NCBI GenBank assembly: GCA_019916065.1
Contig: CM034240.1
Location: 42,233,180-42,297,179, forward strand
DNA: 64,000 nucleotides
Direction of reading: 5' to 3'
Origin: Vitellaria paradoxa
Taxonomy: Eukaryota; Streptophyta; Magnoliopsida; Ericales; Sapotaceae
Numbering within the stretch: position 1 is the stretch's first letter; the number at the start of each line of letters is the position of its first letter. This document shows, piece by piece, positions 24,254 to 36,200 of this stretch. Under the pieces are notes generated by a model, which was not told the DNA's origin, ran no database searches, and was given only the letters and a program-made list of their open reading frames with translations. The translations under genes and the position numbers were made by a program.

Positions 24254-27200
24254 CTAGCCCGATGAAGCGCCAGAGAGAGCTCCATTGACCAAATTTCTTC
24301 TCAATATCTTCCCTGCTGGAGATCTTGGAATGGAATCGATGAATGCAACTCTTCGAATCCTCTTGCTTGGAGAAACCTGCAGCAAGGTTTAATACAAGTA
24401 AGATTTAATACAAGTAAGTCCCGAAAGGGGTAATCGAGTTGGTTCGGATGGCGGGCTGAAGGGCCTGGGACCAATAGGTCCCGGGTTCGACTCCTCTTGG
24501 GGGCAGTCCTTCCTCTAATTGTGGAGGGCCATCTAACAGCCTTCTAGGCTGAGCTGGTCAGCCAGGGCTTGCCTAGGCTGGTTTACCTCCTCGTGATTCT
24601 TTGCTAGCTAAGGCCACGGGGCGGGTTTCACCCAGTGCGTACCCATGGGTAGCGGCTGTGGGCTTCTCCCCGACCCCAGAAGATTTAATACAAGTAGCCC
24701 CTTCGGGAGTGGTCGAGCGGGAGTTCGGGGGCGCCTAAGGGTCTGGGCCGCATGCAGTCCCAGGTTCGACTCTCATTCGGGAGAGCGGGTTATCGCTTTA
24801 GCGGGTTTCTAACAGCTCCCCTCGATCGAGCCGGTCAATCAGGGCTTGCCTAGGCTAATTTACCACATCATGGGCCATTGCCGGCTTGGTCCACGGGGCG
24901 GGTTTCACCCAGTGCGCACTTTCGGGTAGCGGCTGCGAGCTTCTTCTCGACCCACAGAAGATTTAATACAAGTAAGAAACCTGCACATGTCACCGCTTCG
25001 GCGGGCTTCTAACAGCTCCCTTCAGTCGAGCCGATTAATTAGGACTTGCCTAGTCTAGTTTACTCTTCGGGGCCATTTGCCAGCTAAAGTCTTGGAGCGT
25101 ACTTCGCCCTGTACGCCCCTCCAGTACGGGATAGTAGTTACGGACTTTCATGTATCCGAAGAAAATAAAATATTATTTTCTGAAAAATTCTTACAGTCAG
25201 GCTCAAGACAATCACTCTATATATATATATATATATATGGTATTCTCACAATTGAACTATTTTGTCTTACATTAACAATTGTCCTCAAATTATAGTTGTG
25301 TTTATAAGTAGCAGCGAAGATAGGGGTGGTTCAATAGAGTCAATTACGTTTACTTATTTTTTTTTAAATTAATTATATTTATATTTTTTTAGTATTACTC
25401 TCATTAAATTTTTTTCGATCCCACTATCTTAATTTATTTCTAAAAAATTTAGAAGTCAAATTATTTCTTTTTTTTTTTACAAAATTCTCTACCTTCTTCC
25501 ACTATCTCTCTTTCTTCTTGATAGAAACCCTCTTTTTTTCTCAAAGACTTCTTGTATCATTTTGGTGTAAGCCACACTTTCTGGTTAGTCACATTTGTAC
25601 TCTCTCATTTGAGCTGCACTATTGCCTAATATAAAAATTTGTATATTTAGACTACTGGATTTTGATAAAATGTTACTATGTTTTAATAATATTATTGCTG
25701 TGCACGCACACACACATATATATATTGTGCAGATCCAAAGGTGAATTTTTTAACATTTTATTTACTTTTCCGAATTAAAGTTTTTCTGTTTTTATAGTTT
25801 GCTCTCACCCACTACAATTTCTCTTTTGCCAATGTCTATAGGCATGACCAAATAAAAATCAACCTAAGCTTCATCTAACTCAACCAAAAATGATCAAACT
25901 AATAATATGTTTGGCTCATCAGTTTTTTTTTTTTTTTATAAATAATTTTTATTAACTCTTTAATTCTTATGAACTTTTTATAACTTTCTTCAACTTCCAC
26001 AAAGTTTTATCAAATGTCCAAACAAAAATTAAAATAACATATGTCACATCTTAGTGCAAATTTATACTTTTTGGTAGTGCCAAATAGAGACAACCACCCT
26101 AAAGGCGCATGGTCCACAGTTGTAACTTACCCCAAAAAATACTCCTTTTTAGTTCATTTTTTTTTTCAAATTTAGCCTACCTTAAATTTTTACAATTCAA
26201 TCAACTTTGCTTTTAATTTTTTTTTTTAGTTTAAATTTTTATAACTTATCTTACTCTGCCTTAACCCTTTGTTTAGTTCAAACAAATTCTAAATCTTAAA
26301 CCTGTTCAAGTGCCAAAGTCCAAAAATATTATTAAACCAAACTCCTTTAAAACAAAGGTCGAATTGGTTCATTTTTATCCATCAGAAAATGAAAAAGGAA
26401 AAAAAAAAAAAAAAAGCCTTAATTACCCTATCAGTCATGCTCTGGTCAGTGGTACTTACCCATCCGAATTAAAGGAGTATTTATGAAATTGAAATTTATG
26501 AGGCAGCTGCCTAATAGATGAAACAACAAAAACTGATTGATTATAACTTTATATAAAAGTATAAAATATATATAATATGACGTTATTTTTGTATTTTAAA
26601 TAGGAGGTAATAGTTTTTACATCTCTTGCACAAAAGTAAAAACCGCTAATAATTCCTGAATTTTAAAATTTTTTTTTTATATTCATATACTTAATACTAA
26701 ATTAAATTTTAAATGAAAATATAAAAATATATGTTCAAAATTAAATTGATAAACTATATATTTTTTTTAAATTCATAAGAGCCAAAATTGTTACATTTCA
26801 CAAAATTTTTAATATTTTTACTTTAATTTAAAATACAAAGAAATGTAAATATAAATTTTTAAAGTTTAAAGTGCTTGTGATTTAACCCTTGGTACGTTTT
26901 CACCAAAAAGTAGGTTGAAAAGTTACAAGATTAATTGCTAATTGGTTTACACATGTTTGGAATTGAGAAGTGTTAGGCTGCGTTTGGACATCCAACAAAC
27001 AAAATAAATCATTATAAATCTTCAACAACCTTTAATTTTTCAGCCAATACTAATTTTAAAAATGTCAATATTTCACTAAAAAAATAAAATATTTAAAAAG
27101 AGGTTAACCGAATACATAAGTTTTTTTTATAATCATATTATTCGGGTCGAAAACTTTCAAACGAGTACTATTGTCACTATTTTATGTGAATTTTTTGAAT

Positions 27201-30200
27201 CCGTGAGAATGAATTTAAAAAATCATTCCCACGATTTGGTATTATTCAGATAAAAAAAAGTGTCAAAATTAACTCCAAATCATATTTTATCTGAATTTAT
27301 TTTATTTTTTTATTACACCAAACCAACCCTAGGGAGAATTAGAGAACGAGATATATAAATATAAAAAAAAAATTATTCTTTCCTTACCTACCTTTTACGC
27401 TCTTTTTACTCATCCAAAAAATTATAATAAATATATAAAATAATAATTTATTTAATAAAAATTAATTATTATATCAAAATATTTAGTTAAAATAAAATTC
27501 GTTTTTCATAAATATTAATTTATTACTAAAGTTAGTTATTTTATCTTATTTCATTTAATTAAAATTAATTACTATTAAAGTAATAATTTATGATTAAAAT
27601 TATTTATTTTATTAAATTAGAATTATTTATAGTAAACAATAACTAATTATTAATTAAAATAATTCATTTTGTTCACATATTTTATTAAATCAAAATTATT
27701 TTTATAAATAATAAGTTACTATTAAATCATGAATTTTATTAATATACACTATTACAAATATTTATCACTAAAATAAAAATTATTGTAATAATTTTATACT
27801 TATTATTCAAATATAGTTAGAAATAATACGTTACCCTAATTGTTAGTATTGTAAAACTTACCCCCATGGTATTTTACACTCAATCGAATACCTTAGTACA
27901 AGTGCTACAATGACAATTATACCCCCCATTAAATAGATGTCATAAACTTGCCTCTGTTGCAATGAAGTCCATAATTTGAGCTTCAGAGATATTGCTTCCA
28001 GGTCTTTTCACCACGAAGGCCATGGGAGTCTCCCCTGCCTCTTCATCTGGATATCTGCTTTCACGAGAAGAAGAAATGAATTGAAATTCCCAAATGCAGG
28101 AATTCAGCAAAGGGAAACTCTCACAACCATGGGATAAGCTTAGCAAAATTCGTTCCCGACACACGGTGAACTCCGTTACTTGTCAAGGAAAGAAAAGATG
28201 TTTAAGAACACATAATAAATACAATTGGAAACCCATATTGAATAAGAATTCGGGTTTGTTTGGTTTCAAGATGGTAGAAGCTGCTTCTATTATTAGTATT
28301 TTTTTTTTTTTTTTTGGTGGAAAAGCTGGTGTTTATGTTTGATTTTGGTACTTTTAATTTAACTTTAGCTTCTGAGCAGAGCAGGAGCAGGAGCGGTTCC
28401 AAAGGGACAAGCGGAGGCATACTCAGTTAAGTTTTGAAAATTTTTTAGTACCTTCATAAATTTTAGAATTTTATCATCTAATATAATATAGTGTTTGACT
28501 TTCCTAAATTTTAAAAATTCTTTAATACCTTGATAAATTTTAAAATTTTATCATATAATATAGTGGGTGTGTTTGGAGCGAAAAAAAGTGAGATAATTGA
28601 GATAAATTGAGAGTTCGTAATGCGTGCAGTGAAAGAAAAAAGTTGATATGATATTTAACAGAGATTTATAGAGTTTTTTATTATTTGTTTGCAAACCAAA
28701 CGCAACCACTGTTTGGCTCCCCTAAATTTTGAAAATTCTTTAATACCCTCGTAAATTTTAAGATTTTTTCGTATAATGGATGAGCTTGAAGTGATAAAAA
28801 GTAAAATAAAATGAGATAAAGTAAGATAAGTTGTGAGTTCGCACTTCATGCAGTAAGATAAAAAAATGAATAAAAAGTAAATAACTTTTAGAACTGTTTA
28901 GGGCCCGTTTAGCAACTATTTCATTTTCAGTTTTTGTTTTCATTTTTTTTGAAAACTGAACATGAAAACTCGTTTGGCAAATTTGTTTTCAGTTTTTAAT
29001 TTTCAAAAAAATAAAAACTGTTTTCAAAATTTTCAAAAATTATGAAAACATAAAAAAGTGTTTTCTCAAGTTTTCATTTTTAATTTTTTTATTTCTTATG
29101 CAGTCACTATTAGTTACAACTATCAGTTACCATCATTCGCAAGTTGCCACCAACATCCAGCCACCGCCGCCACTACCTCCCACTCATCTCCAATCACCGC
29201 CAAATATATTATTATTTAATTTAAAAATATTTAATTAATATATGAAATATATTAATATATTAAATTAATAATATATTATTTTTATTTATGTAAAAATATA
29301 TTAAATATAATTTGATTAATAATTAATCTTACCAATAATTAATTTAATATATTAAATTATACATTAAATATATTAATTAACTAAATTATATTAATTATAA
29401 TTGAATTTAATTTGTTAAATTAATGTAAAATTATTTTATTAAATTATATTTAATAAATTATATTTAATATATTTTTTTATAGAATTAAATTATTTTTAAT
29501 AAAAAATATAATTAAAATAAATACATTTAATTCATTTAAATCAAATTAATTATATAATTAAATTTAATTAATTAAATTAATATAAAATAATTTAATATAA
29601 ATTATTTTTAATAAATAATATAATTAAATTATATTGAATATATTTTATTTTTATTGAACTGAATTATTTTGAAAAAATAATATGATTAAAAAAATCAAAT
29701 TTAACTAATATTACTAATTTATTAAATCTAATTAATTTAAGTTAATTAAATTAATTAATTTAATTAACATGAAATATATTTTATTAAATTATTTTAACAA
29801 AATTATTATAATAAATTATGTTTAATATATTTTATTTTTATTGAATTAAATTATTTTTAGTAATTATATAATTAAAATAATTAAATTTATTGAATTTAAT
29901 TAATTAACAATTATAACTATTAACTAACAGATATCATTACCAAACGTGTTTTCAAGTTTTTATTTTTTTCTACTTTATAAATGAAAACCAAAAATTAAAA
30001 ATTGAATACAAAAATTGAAAACGAAGCATAAAAACTAAACACAAAAATAAAAAACAGACAGCTTTACCAAACGAGCCCTTAGTGTTTTTCATTTTTCTTA
30101 TAATTTTTTATCACCCCAAGCAAAACTAATATAGTGTTTTTCTCCTCAAAATTTATAAAATTTACTTTACTTTCTACTCAGTACAAAATTTTTTACATTG

Positions 30201-33200
30201 ATTACTTTTACCTAAAATTCTGAATCCACCACTGCTTCTGAGGGGATGTGAAAATACGAAATTACCTTGTGTTCTATGCTTACTGATGCCTCGTTTGGTA
30301 ATGTTTCTATTTTCTGTTTTTCTGTTTATATTTTTAAATTTTTGTAAACTCGTAATAGAAACATATTTGATAAACTTATTTAAGTTTTTTTGTTTTCAAA
30401 AAAAATGAAAATATAAACAGAAAAACGTAAATAGAAAAAATGTGTTTCAATTCTGATTTTCTTTTCTGTTGCCAATATTTTGTCAATTTTAAAACTTTTT
30501 CTATTTTGTTACATTACATAAAAATAAATTATTTTATTCAAATATTTTATTAAAATAAGTTATTTTAATAAATAATATAATTAAATTCAATAAATTAAAT
30601 TAATTATATAAATTAATATAAATTATTTTTAATAAATAATAAAATTAAATTAATTAATTTAATTTAATAATTATTTATTACTAAATTATCTGAAATAAAT
30701 ATCATAATTAATTTATATAAAATAATTAATAATAAATAATTAAATTACATTAATTTTTAATTTATTTTAATTTAATAATTATTATTAAATTATTTTAAAT
30801 AAATATCATAATTAAATTAAATTATTTATGATTTAATTAATTTAATTTATATAAAATATATTTTATCAAATTATTTTAATAAATTAATTAAATGAATTTA
30901 ATTAATTTAAAAATAAATAATTTAATTTAATAATTAATCTAATTTAATTATTTATTTAATATGAAATATATTTTATTAAATTATTTTTGATAAATAATAT
31001 AATTTAATATATTTTATATTTATTGAATTAAATGATTTTAATAAATAATTTACTATATTAATTTAATTAATTATATTAATTAATATAAAATATATTTTAT
31101 TAAGTTCTATTATTTTTTAAAACAATAAAATTAAATATTTTTTAAAATAAAAATTAATAATTATAAATAAACTTATATTTTCAAACGTAGTTTTAATTTT
31201 TATTTTAAAAAAAATAAACGGTAACAAAAAATAAAAAAATAGATAATAATAATAATAGAAAAATAACAAAAAAAAATGATAGCATTGTTAACGGTCCTGA
31301 GTGAGCAGCGTTAATGGGTGAAGGCAGCCGAATAATAACTAATGAATTTAATTAGTGGAGTAGCGCGGGTAAATTTATAAAACAAAAAAACTGAACGCTC
31401 AAGCCCAAAGCATTTAGCCTTTTTTAAGCCCCAAAAGGAAAAAAAAAAAAAAAAAAAAGGAAAATTAAAACGAACTTTTTAAGCTGACTTCTGTGAAACC
31501 AACAATAATTCCAAAACTAACAATACTTTTTTTTTTTTGGTAATTAAACCAACAATACCTTAATCCACGTTGAGGAGTCCAATAATTCCAAGAATGACAC
31601 AAACGGGGGTGCATAAATGCTGGAAAGACTCATTCTCAACTTCACTAAAGCGGCACGTTAGAGTTCGATAGCAAAAGATTACAGTCCATGAAATCTACAA
31701 AACTAATGACTAATGAATTTAATTAGTGCCAAGTTGAATTTTGGAGCTATTTTCACGCAAAATAGTAATATTAGAGTTCTGCAAGCACAACACACCATCT
31801 CATCTTAATATACCAACTACTAAATTAAGAAAAGATAAAAAAAAAAAAAAGAAAAAAGTCATGATAAACAATATTTCTTTTTTTTTTAATTCATAAATAT
31901 ACATAAAATGGTAGTATAAAATATATACGGAATTACAGCAGCGTCAATAATTTCAGAATTTGATAGAAGCAAATTTTCTAACTCTGCTGGGACAACCTGC
32001 AAAATGTTTCAATTTTTATATATGATCAAATAATAACTCGATAAGACTCGTTGAACAAGATATAATTTTTAATAACTTTCAATAACTTTTAACAATATTT
32101 TTACTAATTTCTTTACCAAAAATTTCTAAAAATTGATATTTCAAACAAACTCGTGATATAGATGAGTTTGGCTTGCTTTGAAGTGGGTGTGCACAAGTAT
32201 ATACAAAACATTTGTATTGGTGAGTTTTTTTTTTTTTTTGTGGTAATTTTGGTGAGTTTTTTAATAAAGAGTCTTCCTTTATAAAATTATCACAAGACGA
32301 TAATATGAACGTGCAATGTTGCCGTGCGTAATGGTTTCGATTTCTTCCGTTTCGTTTCATATCGCGTTAACTCCGTACTTTTGTTCTCGTGATCACCAAC
32401 ATTATACCGACCGTTGTTATTTTTCAAAATTGGTTGAAAATTGTATAAGAAATTGTAGTTAATATTAGTTTTACCTGGTAGGACTTGTATTTTATTAGTT
32501 CTTTCAATCTATCAACAATGTAGAGGAAACGATCGGAGTCAAAATAACAAAGATCACCCGTCTTTAACCAGCCCTCTGGATCCAAAGTTGCAGTTGTTCC
32601 TTCATCATCACCAACATAACCTATAAATTATCCAATCATTCTCCTTTCAAAGTCGATGTTTGTTAACCAAAAAAAAAAAAAAGAAATTAAAAAATATCAA
32701 CAAAAATAATTATGAACAAGCATGTTAATGGATTGAGTCTAGACTCGAAGATGCTTAATTGATACTTAACGGATTCGAACATGATAATATTCATATTGTA
32801 TATGAATAAATTCATACTCAACGCGATGAGAACATTATCCAATAATATAATGTTACAATATTATGAAAATATAAAATTTTATAATATGTAAATATTGGGT
32901 TTGTTTGAAGTAAAAAAAATGAGATAAATTGAAATAAATTGTAGTTTAGGGGGAGTTCGTAATGCGTGCAGTGAGAGAAAAAAGTTGATGTGATATAAAG
33001 TTAACAGAGATTTATAGAGATTTTTGAAGATTTTCAACAAATTTTTACAAACCAAACGGGTCCATTAAATAGTCAAGTTAGGTAATCAAGTTAAATACCT
33101 AATTATAAACCTAATGCATGGACAAAATAATTGATCTTTGCTCGGATCTATAATTTTTTGTAACGAATTGATTTTTTCTTTTGATTTATAATTTTTTTAA

Positions 33201-36200
33201 TGGATCTAAATCCAAGTCCATTCTTATTAGCCAATAAGCACTAACTAATTTACCGGCATAATTGGTAGAAAAAAGAATTGATTTTTTGTTTTGATTTATA
33301 ATTTTTTTAATGGATCCAAATCCAAGTTTACTTGTATCAAGCCGATAAGCACCAAGTCATTTACCGACATAATCAAAAAATACAAAATAAGTTTTTTTAA
33401 TGAATCTAGATTCAAGTCCATTTCTATTGGTCCAATGAATAAAAAACAAGTAAATGAGAACTAAAAATAAGTTTTTTTTTTTTTTTTTAATGGATCTAGA
33501 TCCAAGTCTGCTTCTTCTAGCTCGATAAATAAAAACTAGTAAAATTATTTTTTCTTCTGGAATTATTTTATTCTCTTCAAATTTTTGATAGAATATTCAA
33601 GATTTATTTCAAATACGACATGAAATGAGCTGAGATCCTATAAATATATGAAATGCAATGCCCTACAACTAAATTTTTTCATTAAAAATCTTAATTTCAT
33701 TTTTTGCCTAGGTAGTGCTTTAAATAAAAAAATTCACTAAAGTAATATCTTATGACAAAAATAGTTTTGATACATGCTTTTAATTATATATATAATTTTT
33801 GTTGAAAAAAATAGAAATAGCAATTTTTATATATCGAATTATAAACCTAGCAATTTCTACCGCTAATCCCTCTACCCATTCACATTTATATATCTCCACG
33901 CAATAATGTACAAAAAAAATTTAATTTACATTTGATAATGTATATCTACGAACTTTGTCCGATGTTTATTCTCATTTTTAATTCCCTTTTATTTTTCATC
34001 CTTTGTGTCATGTTAGATTAATTAGGATGACTCTTATGATATCGCAATTAATTAATGTTCTGTTTGGAGTGACAAAAAATATGAAAAATATTAAAAATTT
34101 CTAAAAATTATTTACTTTTTATCTCATTGCACGAATTACGAGTCCTCAACTTATCTCACTTTATCTCATTTAATTTCATTTTTTGTCACTCCAAACCCAC
34201 TTTAAATTATCCACTAAATGGAGGCTCTGTCCAACCCAAAAACTAGTCCCAAGTCTCATTCTTGTTCCATCCAGTTACTCCATAAAATGACTTATTAATT
34301 TTGAATGAATAAATTATTTTTTATAATATTGAGTAAAAAATTTTATAAAATTTATAAGCAACCAAATACCTGCGAATAATAAAAATATTTTACATCAAAA
34401 TAAACGGAATCTTAACAAAATGTATTTAAAAAAATAATTACACTTGTGTCTTTAAAAAATATTTTTCTAAAACATAATTAAATATGATTTTTTTTAAAAT
34501 GTTTAAACTGAAATAAATGGAACAGTAATATAAAATATTTGTGAGAAAAAAACACTTGTACTCATTTTTTTTTTAAATATTTTTGAAAAAATACTCAAAC
34601 AAACCGATCCCGAATCAAGTTACTCACAAGCAGGCCCCTTTGGGGGTGGTCGAGTGGAAGTCGGGCTCGCCTTAGAGCTTAGGCCTCTCGAGGTTCCGGG
34701 TTCGACTTTCCCACAGAGGGGTGGATTACCGCTGTAATGGCGGGTGCCTAATGGCCTCCTCTCGGTCGTGCCGGTCAGTCAGGGCTTGCCTAGGCTGGTT
34801 AACTCTCCAGGGGCCTTTGCCGGCTAGGGTCCTGGAGCATGCTTCGCCCTGTGCGCACCCCAGTATAGGGTAGCGGCTGCGGACTTCCACGTACCAGAAG
34901 TTACTCAAAAGCAGAAGAGCAAATCGTAGAAGTGTGTGTGTGTGTGTGTATCGGTGCATCACCTTTCATTACGGAAGGTCCGCGTAACCAAATCTCCCCA
35001 AGTTGCCCAGGAGGTAAGGCCTCTCCAGTTTCAGGGTCGACTATCTTAGCCTCCATGCCCCAGATTAGGCGTCCAGCAGATCCATGCCGCTTACATTCTT
35101 CCCCGCCCATCATGATCGTTGCCCCTCCTGTACTCTCAGTTAGACCGTACGCCTAATGAGAGAGAAACACACGCACGTAAATATCACAGCAAAAGAACAA
35201 CTTTGGATGTATTTTAAGTGATAAAAAATGAAATAAAATTAGATAAAAGATGTGTTTAGTATACAAAAATTTGGAAAAAATCTTTGAAAATTTTTAAAAA
35301 TTTTTATACATTCTTACCTCTTCAAAATTTAAAAAAAGTTCAATACCTTTTTAAAAAAAAAGTCAATAACTAAAATTTGATTAATCAAATAGTAAAAATT
35401 TTTTCGTCATTCTCATCACGAACTCCCAACCTACCGAATGACATTCACTTTAACTTTTTTTATGGAGTCATAAAAATTGTTCTAACAGATTGTAAAAATC
35501 GTTCCAACGGATTTGCACGACCAATTTCCGTGCAAACGATTTCTACAATCCGTTTAGACGGATTGTAATACAAATAAATCATGATTGTCTAAAATTTTGA
35601 ATCCTTCTAAATCGAAATCTAATCTGTCAAAACGGAAATTTTACTATTCATATCTAAAAAATACAGTTTGAAATTTGTGTACCAAACGTAAAAAATTTTC
35701 TCAAACCACATTATATCTCATTTTATCTTACTTTTTATCACTCTAAACACATCCAAAGTAAAATAAGTTATAGGTTTGTAATTCGTACAGTACGATAAAA
35801 AGTGAGATAAGTTATAAATTCATAATTCGTGCAGTGAGATAAAAAATAAATAACTTTTTTAGAGATTTTCAAAAAATTTTTAAAGATTTTTAAAAAAGCA
35901 AACGCAATCTTTATATACAACTTTGATTAAACTATTTGGGAGCTGGAACCAAAAAAAAAAAAAAAATTAGAATTTAAGGATCAAACCGACCTTATATTAT
36001 ACACAATATACATAATAATATGACTTTTATTAAATTATTTAGGAGCTGAAGCAAAAAAAAAAAAAAATTAGAATTTAAGGATCAAACTGACATTATTTTA
36101 TACATAATAATACGAGATATTATTTTTATAAATTAAGATAAATTTTAAAACATTTGAGATTAAGATAAGTATTGAAGATAAGGGAATGATAAATTTAAAA

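Noticed and set aside
24697..24790. tRNA-like head with A and B boxes
   Set aside because: It cannot fold into a full tRNA cloverleaf, is followed by a shared non-tRNA body, and is bounded by target duplications, so it is a SINE and not a tRNA gene.
33165..33535. Regular repeats resembling a CRISPR array
   Set aside because: Units are long, diverged and of uneven length with no short exact repeats or spacers. This is a plant nuclear intron.
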